Below the pieces are notes generated by a model. The model did no database searches and was not told the origin of the DNA. It was given only the letters and a program-made list of their open reading frames with translations. A program made the translations under genes and the position numbers. Source: an uncultured Saprospiraceae bacterium (lineage in GTDB: Bacteria > Bacteroidota > Bacteroidia > Chitinophagales > Saprospiraceae). Taken from it: DNA of 64,000 bases. The stretch spans positions 1 to 64,000 of the forward strand of contig CALIEI010000044.1 in the NCBI GenBank assembly GCA_938022165.1, in the 5' to 3' direction. Every line of letters starts with the position of its first letter. Within the stretch, counting starts at the first letter, position 1. Positions 1-9,934 of the stretch are shown here, piece by piece.

Positions 1-1728
1 ACGTTCCAAAGCGGGCATAAGTTTATTTTGAAAAAGTAAAGTAGCTGGACGCAGCAAAAAGAAATTTAGTAGGATTACCGCTAGGGCGATACCGAATAGA
101 TTTCGCCATGCGAGCGCTCCACTAAAATGAAAAGCGATAGTAAATAGCAAAACAGCGAAAGCCATCAACAATATATTCCTTATCCTTCTCCATCTAGACT
201 CTCTGTTGTCTTCCTTTTCATCCAACTTCATAAAGTAGTAGGTGAACACTGGATTGATTACCAAAGCCACAAAAAGTGAAGAGGATAATACAATGATCAA
301 TGTAATCGGCATATATTTCATAAACTCACCCATGATGCCCGGCCAGAAAGCCAAAGGTATAAAGGCAGCTAGGGTAGTAGCTGTAGAAGCGATGATTGGC
401 CAAGCCACTTCACCAGTACCATACTTAGAAGAATCATAGTCCGTAAACTTTTCTTGCCTGTATCGATAGATATTTTCAACTACTACAATCGCATTATCCA
501 CCAACATTCCTAATGCCAAGATCAAGGCAAATAGTACTACAATATTTAATGACACATCGAGTATGCCCAATATCATAATTCCCATCAACATAGATAATGG
601 TATCGCTAGTCCTACGAAAGAGGCGTTTCTTAATCCCAAGAAAAAGAGTAAAACTAAAACCACCAGAATTACCCCAGAGATTATACTGTTCTCTAAGTTA
701 TCTACCTGGTCCTTTGTGTTTAGCGAAGTATCATTAAAAATACTAATCTTAAGATCCTCCGGAAAATTACTTCTATTATCTGCGATGACTTGCTTTACAT
801 TGTCCGCGGCACTGATTAGGTTAGTACCTTTCCTTTTTATTATATCTAAAGAGATTACTGGGTTTCGACCTGACCGTGCAATGGTAGTTCTATCCTTTGG
901 TCCAAATGTTACTTTCGCTACATCTCTCAAATATATTGGTCTTTGATTTTCACTTGAGATGATCATGTCTTCTATCTCTTTCGGACTTTCAAATTCACCA
1001 ACGACACGAACTGCTCTTCTAAAATCATTTTTCACGATTTCACCACCAGACATATTCATGTTTTCTGATCGGATGGCATTCTCGATATCCGTGAAAGAGA
1101 CTTTAAGGGATTGCATTTTCAGTAAATCAACATCTACTTTTATCTCATTAGTAAGTGCCCCTTTCAAATCAATTTTATTAACTTCATTGACTTCTTCAAG
1201 TTGGTCTTCCAAAAACTCAGCATACTTTCTCAATTGAGGCATTGGAAAATTACCACTCACATTGACGGTCATGATAGGAATCTCCGAAAAGTTTACATCC
1301 ATTACAACTGGGTCTGCCGGCAGGTCATTCGGTAAGGCTCCCTTAGCAACGTCTACCGCATCCTTAACTTTTGTTTTTACTTCTTCTATATCAAATCCAG
1401 ATTCAAACTCGGCTGTGATGGATGAGAAATCTTGTAATGAATTTGACTTTACATACTTGATACCATTGATTCCCTGAAGTTCCTTTTCAATGGGTCTAGA
1501 AACTAGGTTCTCAATGTCTGCAGCCGAGTTACCAGGGTAGGGCGTATTGATAAAAATGGTTGGCAAGGATGCTTCAGGATAAAGTTCCTTCGGCAAATTA
1601 TTGTATGACGTTAGACCAAAGCCAAGTATCATAGCGGTAAGTAAAAAGATACTTGTCGCATTATCAATCGCAAAATTGGTAAGTGAAAAGGATCTCCTCT
1701 TTTTATTTTCTGATATATTGTTTTCCAT
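1..1728 (-). CDS. RND efflux transporter, AcrB-type inner-membrane permease (3' part outside window)
   Basis: Reverse-strand reading from ATG at 1728 gives MENNISENKKRRSFSLTNFAIDNATSIFLLTAMILGFG...YPGNSAADIENLVSRPIEKELQGINGIKYVKS..., typical RND N-terminus, open to the window edge; not listed in ORF track because no stop is in the window. Confidence 0.9.
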   Translation of the reverse strand, partial: MENNISENKKRRSFSLTNFAIDNATSIFLLTAMILGFGLTSYNNLPKELYPEASLPTIFINTPYPGNSAADIENLVSRPIEKELQGINGIKYVKSNSLQDFSSITAEFESGFDIEEVKTKVKDAVDVAKGALPNDLPADPVVMDVNFSEIPIMTVNVSGNFPMPQLRKYAEFLEDQLEEVNEVNKIDLKGALTNEIKVDVDLLKMQSLKVSFTDIENAIRSENMNMSGGEIVKNDFRRAVRVVGEFESPKEIEDMIISSENQRPIYLRDVAKVTFGPKDRTTIARSGRNPVISLDIIKRKGTNLISAADNVKQVIADNRSNFPEDLKISIFNDTSLNTKDQVDNLENSIISGVILVVLVLLFFLGLRNASFVGLAIPLSMLMGIMILGILDVSLNIVVLFALILALGMLVDNAIVVVENIYRYRQEKFTDYDSSKYGTGEVAWPIIASTATTLAAFIPLAFWPGIMGEFMKYMPITLIIVLSSSLFVALVINPVFTYYFMKLDEKEDNRESRWRRIRNILLMAFAVLLFTIAFHFSGALAWRNLFGIALAVILLNFFLLRPATLLFQNKLMPALER

Positions 1729-1751
1729 ATCTTTCTGCTTTGGCTGTCTAA

Positions 1752-2936
1752 TTATTTTTCACTGATTTCCATAGGCTCTATCACCAGTGGATCACCTGTT
1801 TGTACATTTCTAGCTCCAATGGCGATCACTTCATTATTTTCTTCTAAGCCACTTGTGATCAAAACTTTACCATCATAGGATTCTCCTGTTTCAACATATT
1901 TCTTAGCAGCTACTTTTTTCCCTTTCTCATCTTCAACTACCATTACATACTCTTTACCACTGATTTCTTGCTGCACCAATTCTTGCGAAACAACCAAGGC
2001 ATCCTCGGCAACAAAATCATTAACTTTCACTAAGGCTAGGAGGTTTGGTTTTAGTTTACCGTCCTTGTTACTCATGTCTATTTCTACTTTGAAAGTCCTA
2101 TTTGCCGGATCAATTTTTCTGCCCATCAGACTTACTCTTGCCGTTTTGGTGAGTTCTAAAGCAGGAAAGAAAATTTCTACCTTTTCTCCTTGCTTAATTT
2201 TGCCTAAGTAATTTTCAGGTAGGTTGGCCACTACCTTTACTTTGTAAGTATTTAGAATTTGCACTATCGGTTGGCCGGGAGCAGACATCTCTCCCTCTTT
2301 TAAGGCTACCATGTCGATCACACCTGACAAAGGGGCATAGACATTCGCTTTAGTCAATTGAAAATTTAAGGATTCTAAACTTTTCTCCATTTGATCTACA
2401 GCACCTTTCGCTTGCAAGTATTGCATTTCTGATCCAATGTTTTGCTCCCACAATCGCTTTTGTCTTTCGTATGTATCCTTAGCTAAAGCCATTCGGGTAT
2501 TGAGTTCATCTACCTGCTTGTTGATAGATTCCATATCTACTTTTGCGATTAGCTGTCCTTTTCTGACGCCTTGCCCTTCTTTAGCTTTGAGGTATGTGAT
2601 TCGACCACCGGTTTCACTACTAGCCATCACAATATCGTCGCTCATGACCGTAGCTTGGATTTCGGAAAAATGCTTAAACTCTTCCTTTACAAGTTTAGTC
2701 GTGCTGACACTCTTTTTGACTTTTACCTTTGGTGGTTCTTCCTTCTCTATGGAAGCCATCAGGGTATCAATACTATGCTGTAGTTCTTTGAGTTTCTTTT
2801 TCTGTTCGATCAATAGTGATTTCTTGCCTGCCAAATCAAGCGGCCCTTCTTGTGTTGGTTGACAAGAAAAACAGAAAAGCAGAATGCTGAAACTTAGAAT
2901 TAAATATCTCATATCTTTTATTTTCAAATTATCCAT
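1752..2936 (-). CDS. RND efflux periplasmic adaptor (MFP) lipoprotein
   Basis: Lipobox-like LLFCFSC, biotinyl-lipoyl-like hairpin (GGRITYLKAKEGQGVRKGQLIAKVD), directly next to RND permease. Confidence 0.9.
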   Translation of the reverse strand: MDNLKIKDMRYLILSFSILLFCFSCQPTQEGPLDLAGKKSLLIEQKKKLKELQHSIDTLMASIEKEEPPKVKVKKSVSTTKLVKEEFKHFSEIQATVMSDDIVMASSETGGRITYLKAKEGQGVRKGQLIAKVDMESINKQVDELNTRMALAKDTYERQKRLWEQNIGSEMQYLQAKGAVDQMEKSLESLNFQLTKANVYAPLSGVIDMVALKEGEMSAPGQPIVQILNTYKVKVVANLPENYLGKIKQGEKVEIFFPALELTKTARVSLMGRKIDPANRTFKVEIDMSNKDGKLKPNLLALVKVNDFVAEDALVVSQELVQQEISGKEYVMVVEDEKGKKVAAKKYVETGESYDGKVLITSGLEENNEVIAIGARNVQTGDPLVIEPMEISEK

Positions 2937-2942
2937 TGGTTT

Positions 2943-4283
2943 TTAATACTTCGTTTTTCCAAGCGCCTGTTCTAGGGCTACCTTTGCTTTTAATAGATCA
3001 AATTGAGCTTGAATTTTATTTTGTTGGGTTTGGTATAGCGACTGTTCAGATTGTGTCACTTCCAGACTAGAACCAACACCTTCCTTATATTTTATTTTCG
3101 TTGTGTCATATATTTTTTGTGCAAGAGCAAGATTTTTTTCTTGACTAGCTAACCTGTCTTTCGCAAGTATATAGCCTTTACGGGCATTCTCCACCTCAAG
3201 GAGGATGACACTGTTAAGCATACTCTTATTGTTTTGATTTTTTCTTAGGTCTACCATTGCTCTCTGTTTTTTCGAACGATTGCTAAAGCCATCAAAAATC
3301 GGAACATTTACTCTTGCACCTACTAAAAATGTAGGCGCCCAGAATCCATCAGAAAAATTATTTCCTTGATACTGATATTGATATGCTGCAAATGCAGCAA
3401 CGGAAGGCCAAAAACCTCTTTCGTATTGCTCTATATTCAATTCACTCAATTTTAGCCCTAATTCAGCCACCCTAAACTCTGCTCTATTTAGTGGTTCTAT
3501 TTGACCCGTGAGTTCTGGAGTTTCAGCCTCTGACAATAAGGCATCTATATCATCGACCAATACCACCTCCTTGTCAAGAGGCAAATTCATCGTAAATTTT
3601 AAAGCATCAATAGCTATCTTCTTTTGCTGCGCCAGATTGTCTTTCTCAGTTATCAAATTAGCCAGAGAAAGCTCTAGTCTATCTACATCTAATTGTTCTA
3701 CAAAACCAGCTTTGTAGATCTCCTTGGTCTCGAACAACACCTTCTCAAGGTTTTTAATATTTTTATCTAAAGTCTTTATTGATTCGGTTATCAATAAAGA
3801 AGGTAAGTAAGCATCCATAACACTGTTGCTTACTTTTTGCTCCACAGTGTTAAGTTCTAATTGTGAGTATTCTCTAAGCAAACGCGCTGCTTTAACTCCA
3901 GTGAGATAGGTGCCATCGAACAATAGTGAATTCGCTGAAATCCCAGCGGTAAAATTATTCTTTAGCAGAAATGATACTTCTTGAGTTTCTCCAGGAGGCA
4001 AACCAAAAGCCATAGCAAATGCATCCGGCAAGGCTTGCTTAGGCACTTGAGGGTAGTGAGTAAACTCCAAAGAGCCATTCACTTGAGGTAGACCTATAGA
4101 AAGCCGCTCATCTATTTGATGTTCTGCATCTTCGATGGCCAATTTTGCATTTACAACTTCTAAATTATTTGCCAGCGCATGATCTATTGCCTCTTGAAGA
4201 CTTAAGGTGGTCTGCGCTGTCAAGCTGTATTGTAAGAAAAACAAGACAATACCGATACTTATGTATTTCAAATTTGTTTTCAT
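2943..4283 (-). CDS. TolC-family outer membrane efflux protein
   Basis: Signal peptide, LSLQEAIDHALANNLEVVNAKLAIEDAEHQI and YKEGVGSSLEVTQSEQSLYQTQQN motifs; operonic with MFP. Confidence 0.9.
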   Translation of the reverse strand: MKTNLKYISIGIVLFFLQYSLTAQTTLSLQEAIDHALANNLEVVNAKLAIEDAEHQIDERLSIGLPQVNGSLEFTHYPQVPKQALPDAFAMAFGLPPGETQEVSFLLKNNFTAGISANSLLFDGTYLTGVKAARLLREYSQLELNTVEQKVSNSVMDAYLPSLLITESIKTLDKNIKNLEKVLFETKEIYKAGFVEQLDVDRLELSLANLITEKDNLAQQKKIAIDALKFTMNLPLDKEVVLVDDIDALLSEAETPELTGQIEPLNRAEFRVAELGLKLSELNIEQYERGFWPSVAAFAAYQYQYQGNNFSDGFWAPTFLVGARVNVPIFDGFSNRSKKQRAMVDLRKNQNNKSMLNSVILLEVENARKGYILAKDRLASQEKNLALAQKIYDTTKIKYKEGVGSSLEVTQSEQSLYQTQQNKIQAQFDLLKAKVALEQALGKTKY

Positions 4284-4903
4284 TCCGCTTTAGAATTTAA
4301 TTTTTCAAAAATTTTGACTCCTTTCAATGAAAGTATTCCATTGATATGATATTGAAAAGCTTGCCTATAAACATCAGGCATGCTAAAATTTTCCATAGAA
4401 AATACGTCATCATTAACTATGCTGAAAGCAATCTCTGCATACAAGCGTGCAATTATCGCTGCATCTATTTCGGGGCGATAAATTCCCTCTTCAATCCCTC
4501 TATTTATATTTTGTTCTATGACAGTAGATATGAACGATTTATGCAATTCCGAAATAGCTAACCATTGTTTTCTATAGTATTTTTGCAAGTCAAACATTGT
4601 CCCTGATGATACCTGCCCCAATGTCCTCAATGCCATTCTTGATATTTGCTGCATTTGATCTATTGCATTTTCAGAATTAGCAAGAATGTTCTCTACTTCG
4701 TCTTTTTCCTTCTGGACTTGACAATACACAATGGCTTCTACTAGCGCTTCTTTGTTTTCAAAGTATTGATAAATGGTCTTTTTTGACATTCCAAGGTGTC
4801 TCGCAAGATCATCCATGCTCACACTTTTGATGCCATGCTTCATAAGCAATTGGCTAGAAGCTTCTAGTATTTGCTGCTTTTGATCACCTTGCGTCTGGCT
4901 CAT
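4280..4903 (-). CDS. TetR/AcrR-family transcriptional regulator
   Basis: N-terminal TetR HTH: ILEASSQLLMKHGIKSVSMDDLARHLGMSKKTIYQYFENKEALVEAI; overlaps the tolC-like start by 4 nt. Confidence 0.93.
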   Translation of the reverse strand: MSQTQGDQKQQILEASSQLLMKHGIKSVSMDDLARHLGMSKKTIYQYFENKEALVEAIVYCQVQKEKDEVENILANSENAIDQMQQISRMALRTLGQVSSGTMFDLQKYYRKQWLAISELHKSFISTVIEQNINRGIEEGIYRPEIDAAIIARLYAEIAFSIVNDDVFSMENFSMPDVYRQAFQYHINGILSLKGVKIFEKLNSKAE

Positions 4904-4935
4904 AATAAATCTAAATTATTTGGGTATTTAACACA

Positions 4936-4963
4936 GGAAACTTTATAAGTGTTTAAAGTTTCC
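4936..4963. promoter_or_regulatory. Putative TetR operator upstream of tetR-tolC-mfp-rnd operon
   Basis: Perfect 10-bp inverted repeat GGAAACTTTA-N8-TAAAGTTTCC, 33 bp upstream of the tetR start codon. Confidence 0.6.
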
Positions 4964-5251
4964 TAAGTTTTTCGCAAATGTAGCCTAAAAACATGCTTTT
5001 AGTCAAGTTTTGGATAAGGTTTTCTTTAGAGTGGAGTGTTAAAATTGAAAATGGAGAATATTGCCAAAAGAGTCATTTAGTAGTTCGGTGAGTTTTTGAC
5101 GTGGATTCATATATATAATTAGTGCACAACACAAACAAGGAACTCTTGTTTAAGACTTGCTACTTATCTTGTATTTATTAATAATATAGATGATTTAGTT
5201 ACCATAATTGATATGTATAGTATAATTTTACGAGAGCAATAAAATTGGTTT

Positions 5252-6397
5252 ATGTTAAAAAGTATGACTTCATCGAAGCGTGTTCGCTTCAAAAGTACAC
5301 CTACTAAAGATAACTTTATCAAGGACTTACGAAAGCGAGTAGATCACTATTTTGAGTCTAATAATATCTCAAAGCATGCCAATGCGGAGATGTATTTCAA
5401 GACTGTTTTTGCAGTGGTGATGTGGCTGTTTTTCTATGGCTTGATTATGTCTGATATGTTTAGCCACAGTTGGATACAGTTATTTGGTGTTTATCTTGGA
5501 CTAGGCTTTGTCAATATTTTCATTGCATTCAACATTATGCATGATGCCACACACGATGCATATTCAGCTAATAAGAAGGTTAATGACATTATGAGTTACT
5601 CTATGGATTTCATAGGGGGCAACCAATACCTATTTAGAAGAATGCATGGTGCACATCATGGATATGTAAACATTCATGGTATCGATGTTACATTAGAAAC
5701 ACACGGCCAATTCAGATTCTCACCGGATGAGCCTTGGTTGCCCAAGCATCGATGGCAGCATTTTTATACCTTCGGTTTATATTGCCTTGCGCATTTGCAT
5801 TGGGTAACTGTAAAGGATTTCAAATGGTTTTTTGGCGAATCAAATATTGGCAATCAAAAAAACATCAAACACCCTAGATCTGAGTATATTTCACTCTTTA
5901 TCACCAAAGGGCTTTATTATGGTTTGACTGTGATCTTACCTATGATACTTCTTTCTACGCATTGGTATATTGTATTCGCTGCATGGGTATTTATGCATCT
6001 GTTACCTGGCTTGACTTTCGCGTTGATGTTTCAAGTAACACATGTGTATGAAGGTACGACTTATCCTTTACCGGATGATGATGGCAACATCGACAATAAT
6101 TATGCGCTACACGTTTTAGAAACTACGGCTGATTTTAGCCGCACCAATAAGTTTGGTACTTGGTTGATGGGCGGGATCAACATCCATGTGATCCACCATA
6201 TCTTTCCTAAAGTTTGCCATGTTCATTACCCAGCTTTGACAGAAATACTCAGAGAGACATGCACAGATCACGGGATCGACTACCAAGAGAATAAGACCTT
6301 TGGACTTGCACTCAAGAAGCACTATCAATTATTGAAGCATTTGAGCAAACCAGATGCAGTAGTACCTAGAGTAGGTAAAAGTGCACAGTTGGTTTAG
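5252..6397 (+). CDS. Membrane fatty acid desaturase
   Basis: Three histidine boxes: HDATHD, HGAHH, HVIHHIFP. Confidence 0.9.
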   Translation: MLKSMTSSKRVRFKSTPTKDNFIKDLRKRVDHYFESNNISKHANAEMYFKTVFAVVMWLFFYGLIMSDMFSHSWIQLFGVYLGLGFVNIFIAFNIMHDATHDAYSANKKVNDIMSYSMDFIGGNQYLFRRMHGAHHGYVNIHGIDVTLETHGQFRFSPDEPWLPKHRWQHFYTFGLYCLAHLHWVTVKDFKWFFGESNIGNQKNIKHPRSEYISLFITKGLYYGLTVILPMILLSTHWYIVFAAWVFMHLLPGLTFALMFQVTHVYEGTTYPLPDDDGNIDNNYALHVLETTADFSRTNKFGTWLMGGINIHVIHHIFPKVCHVHYPALTEILRETCTDHGIDYQENKTFGLALKKHYQLLKHLSKPDAVVPRVGKSAQLV

Positions 6398-6424
6398 TAT
6401 TCCAAGCATATTTTTATGGGCCAT

Positions 6425-6482
6425 CCCCAAAATGAAAAAGATCCAATCACCTGAGCGTGATTGGATCTTTTTCATTTTGGGG
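6425..6482. repeat. Perfect 26-bp inverted repeat (hairpin) downstream of desaturase, part of a dispersed element
   Basis: CCCCAAAATGAAAAAGATCCAATCAC-ctgagc-GTGATTGGATCTTTTTCATTTTGGGG. Confidence 0.95.
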
Positions 6483-6725
6483 TCGCTATGCTTTCGGGCT
6501 ACACATTCGTTTCGGTATCCAGACACCTATCGTTGTCTGGACACTGCCCCTTCGCAGCGCTTGTCCAAACAAAGGAAGTAAGTACAAATAACAAAGATTT
6601 AGAACTCATGTTGAATGACGAAAATATTGGCAACTTTTCATAGAGTATAAATTCATCTGGTAAGATATTTGATTTGAATATAGTATTAGGTTATATACAC
6701 CATACTATCAAGTCAAGGAAGCTGT

Positions 6726-7157
6726 ATGTATTTGAAAATAAATAGTTCTATACTTAAGCATATCTATACAGGAATTACTACTGTATATTATGCGCACTTA
6801 GAAAATGAAAGTTTGTTTCCTGAAACAGAGGTGAGGAATATTCAAATTCTAAAGGATAATATTGCTAATTTATTAGATGTAGACAGCTTATTTTTTCAGC
6901 AGCAAGAAACCATTTTTAATAGCCCGTTTATACACAGTTATGCCAAGGAAGGCAAGGATGAATGGAGTGTAGACTTTAGTCTTCCCGGACTACTAATTAT
7001 CAAAAAATGTCTTGAAATCAGGTTAGATGTTTTGGTTGATTTTTTAGAGAATTCAGAAGGAGATCAACGTTTGTCTATCGAAATAGAGGATTCTATAAAC
7101 ATCACCGAAAATGTTCTTGACTCGCTCGAGTTGCATATGATCCCTTTATATAATTGA
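6726..7157 (+). CDS. Hypothetical protein
   Basis: 143-codon ORF, no recognisable motif. Confidence 0.55.
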   Translation: MYLKINSSILKHIYTGITTVYYAHLENESLFPETEVRNIQILKDNIANLLDVDSLFFQQQETIFNSPFIHSYAKEGKDEWSVDFSLPGLLIIKKCLEIRLDVLVDFLENSEGDQRLSIEIEDSINITENVLDSLELHMIPLYN

Positions 7158-7411
7158 TTCAATTAGTTTTCTTTTCTAGAAATGAATGAATCAGCACGAA
7201 TGCTCCCTCCGGTCTGCTTCTTAGCAGCTTATTCATTTCAGAAAATCAATTGAATGATAATTGATTCAATTAGTTTTCTCACACCACCACACAAGATCGT
7301 CGAGGTTTTCATCCTCGATGGCATACACTCATCTAAGAACAAGTGTGTTTTTTACACTACTGTTTCTCCTTAATATTCGCTATTGTTTTATGCATTGTTT
7401 ATATTTGAACA

Positions 7412-7723
7412 ATGATACGTTTGATTCCAATTATATTATTAGGTGCACTTTTAGCTTTTTGTAGCTTTGATTTAGCGCAAGAGACCCATATGGGTGACGA
7501 TGGCAAAGAATTATACCTTACCTATTGTAAATCTTGCCATGGCAAGAAAGGTGGACTTGGTATTGGTGGAGCTGCTAAATTGACTAAAAGCAATATGGAG
7601 CTTGAAGAACGCATATCTGTAATCAAAGACGGTAAAGGCAAAATGGCTCCCTTCGGAGCTATTCTTTCAAAGAAAGAAATCAAATCAATTGCCAAATTTA
7701 CGATGACACTATCTAATGAATGA
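7412..7723 (+). CDS. Small c-type cytochrome
   Basis: Signal peptide plus heme motif CKSCH (YLTYCKSCHGKKGGLGIGGAAKL). Confidence 0.85.
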   Translation: MIRLIPIILLGALLAFCSFDLAQETHMGDDGKELYLTYCKSCHGKKGGLGIGGAAKLTKSNMELEERISVIKDGKGKMAPFGAILSKKEIKSIAKFTMTLSNE

Positions 7724-8798
7724 TTGCACATTGATTGGTTTGATGTCAGGGAGCTCGTTAGATGGGCTCGACATAGTATGTGTTAGATTTTGGTTTGAAG
7801 AAAAAAAAATAAACTGGGAAATAAAAGGGAAGCCCAAAACCATTCCTTACCCTTCCAAAATACAATCACTTCTAAAAGAGGTTCACACCTTAGATGAGTT
7901 ATCACTTACACGCTTAGACGACGAGCTCGGTTATTTTTACGGCACGGCTACTAAGCAGTATATACTAGACTATAATTTGGCTCCATCATATATCGCTTCA
8001 CATGGACATACAGTTCGACACCATCCGGAAGAAGGATACACTTTACAAATAGGAAATGGGCAAAAGATGGCAAATGCATCTGGTCTGTCATGCATTACCC
8101 AATTTAGATCTGAAGACATTGCACAAGGTGGACAAGGAGCACCACTTGCCCCAGTTGTCGAACAGTATTTATTTTCGGAGCATCAGATGTTCTTAAATAT
8201 TGGAGGCATCGCAAACATTGCAGTACATACAGAGAATAAAATTATCGCTTATGATATCTGTCCAGCTAATCAATTACTAAACTTTTTAGCAGGACTTGTT
8301 GGTAAGGCCTATGATAAGAACGGAGATATTGCGAAAATAGGCCGATCAGATGAGAGCTTAATTCAAAAACTGATGCAAGATCCTTTCTTGTCAATGGATT
8401 ATCCAAAGTCATTGGATAATAATTACATTAGAGATTTCTATTTTGGCATTTTAGAAAAGTCTAAAGCCGCTCCATCGGACCTCTTGGCTAGCTGTACTAT
8501 TTTTGTAGCGAAGACTATTGCAAAAGAAATCAAATCTTTGGCAAAACAACATCAAGTAAATGATGTTTTGATTACAGGAGGCGGCGCTTATAATGGATAT
8601 CTTATTGGAATGATAAAAGCTGAAGTAGGAGACGTTAATGTTACTTTGCCCGAAGCTAAAATTATAGAACAAAAGGAATCTATTTTGATGGCCTTGTGCG
8701 GATATTTATTTTTAGAAAATATTCCAAATTCTTTTGCTTCAGCTACTGGCGCAACAAAAGATACAGTAAACGGAATATTACATTATCCAAAATTGTAG
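7716..8798 (+). CDS. anmK: Anhydro-N-acetylmuramic acid kinase
   Basis: LIGLMSGSSLDGLDIVCVRF, SHGHTVRHHPEEGYTLQIGNG, NIGGIANIA, TGGGAYNG. Confidence 0.93.
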   Translation: MNDCTLIGLMSGSSLDGLDIVCVRFWFEEKKINWEIKGKPKTIPYPSKIQSLLKEVHTLDELSLTRLDDELGYFYGTATKQYILDYNLAPSYIASHGHTVRHHPEEGYTLQIGNGQKMANASGLSCITQFRSEDIAQGGQGAPLAPVVEQYLFSEHQMFLNIGGIANIAVHTENKIIAYDICPANQLLNFLAGLVGKAYDKNGDIAKIGRSDESLIQKLMQDPFLSMDYPKSLDNNYIRDFYFGILEKSKAAPSDLLASCTIFVAKTIAKEIKSLAKQHQVNDVLITGGGAYNGYLIGMIKAEVGDVNVTLPEAKIIEQKESILMALCGYLFLENIPNSFASATGATKDTVNGILHYPKL

Positions 8799-8800
8799 GC

Positions 8801-9790
8801 ATGCAAAAAAAAGTGTTTATTACTGGAGGTACTGGTTTGGTTGGTTCTCATTTACTTAGACTTTTAGTAGCTAAGGGATATGAAAATATTTTTGCACTCC
8901 ATCGTTCTTCAAGCGATATGCGGCTTGTAAAAGATTTAGAAAATAAAGTCAACTGGGTTAAAGGAGATGTTCTAGATGTAATGACATTAGAGCAGGTGAT
9001 GCAAGATGCCTCTCAGGTTTATCATTGCGCAGCTGTTGTTTCATTTGACCCTCGAGAATATGAAATGATGGATCGCATCAATATTCAAGGGACAGCCAAT
9101 ATGGTAAATATTGCCTTACACTTGGGTATAGATAAATTTCTTCATGTGAGTTCCATAGCAGCAATCGGTAGGAGAGAAGAATTGGAAAAGGCTGATGAGA
9201 ATACGGAGTGGCAAGACAGCCCATGGAATACACGTTATGCGATCAGCAAGTATCATTCTGAAATGGAAGTCTGGCGTGCAGCAAATGAAGGACTGCCAAC
9301 TGCAATCGTTAACCCAAGTGTGATTTTTGGAAATGGTTTTTGGAATAAAGGTACAGGTCGATTTTTCAAAATAGTTGATCAAGGTTTGAAATTTTATCCA
9401 ACTGGATCAACTGGTTTTGTCAACGTAAAAGATGTTGTGAAATACATGCATGCTTTGATGGAAAGCGATATTGTAAATGAACGCTTTTTACTCAATGGAG
9501 AAAATTTAAAATACAGCTATATCTTTAACTCTATTGCAGACTTCATCAATAAACCTAGACCCTCTATAAAAGTAACCCCGCTATTAAAATCACTCGCTTG
9601 GCGAGCTGAAAAAGCAAAAAGTATGTTATTCGGTTCTTCACCTAAAGTAACAAAAGAAACAGCACACAATTCGAGTACTAACATTGCCTATTCAAACCAA
9701 AAATCACTTAATACTTTTGATATCCCGTACAGCACTATTATAGAGTGCTTAGAAGAAATGGGGGAGGAGTATTTACAAAGTAAGAATTGA
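8801..9790 (+). CDS. NAD-dependent epimerase/dehydratase family protein
   Basis: Rossmann motif VFITGGTGLVGSHLLRLL; YxxxK (YAISKYHSE); start at 8801 preferred over track start 8696, which lies inside anmK. Confidence 0.88.
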   Translation: MQKKVFITGGTGLVGSHLLRLLVAKGYENIFALHRSSSDMRLVKDLENKVNWVKGDVLDVMTLEQVMQDASQVYHCAAVVSFDPREYEMMDRINIQGTANMVNIALHLGIDKFLHVSSIAAIGRREELEKADENTEWQDSPWNTRYAISKYHSEMEVWRAANEGLPTAIVNPSVIFGNGFWNKGTGRFFKIVDQGLKFYPTGSTGFVNVKDVVKYMHALMESDIVNERFLLNGENLKYSYIFNSIADFINKPRPSIKVTPLLKSLAWRAEKAKSMLFGSSPKVTKETAHNSSTNIAYSNQKSLNTFDIPYSTIIECLEEMGEEYLQSKN

Positions 9791-9847
9791 GAGAAATTAA
9801 GTGGAGAGTTGAAAGAAATTAAGTGAAGAGTTGAAAGGAGTTAAGTG

Positions 9848-9908
9848 GAGAGTTGAAAATGGAGAGTTGAAGGTAGTTCTCGCTCTCAACTCTCCATTTT
9901 CAACTCTC
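9848..9908. repeat. Perfect 23-bp inverted repeat, 15-nt spacer, preceded by 'ttaagtggagagttgaaa' tandem repeats
   Basis: GAGAGTTGAAAATGGAGAGTTGA ... TCAACTCTCCATTTTCAACTCTC between convergent genes. Confidence 0.93.
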
Positions 9909-9934
9909 AACTAAAAAAAGCTTTCAGCTTTTTC

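Noticed and set aside
242-1477. Plus-strand ORFs 242..439, 563..946, 959..1237, 1262..1477
   Set aside because: Antisense to the RND permease that reads continuously on the minus strand through 1-1728.
6329-6643. Overlapping short ORFs on both strands around 6330-6640
   Set aside because: They read through the perfect hairpin and element E; coding on both strands is a palindrome artefact.
8696-8800. N-terminal extension of the epimerase from 8696
   Set aside because: Overlaps the 3' end of anmK in another frame; the Rossmann start MQKKVFITGGTG at 8801 is the natural start.
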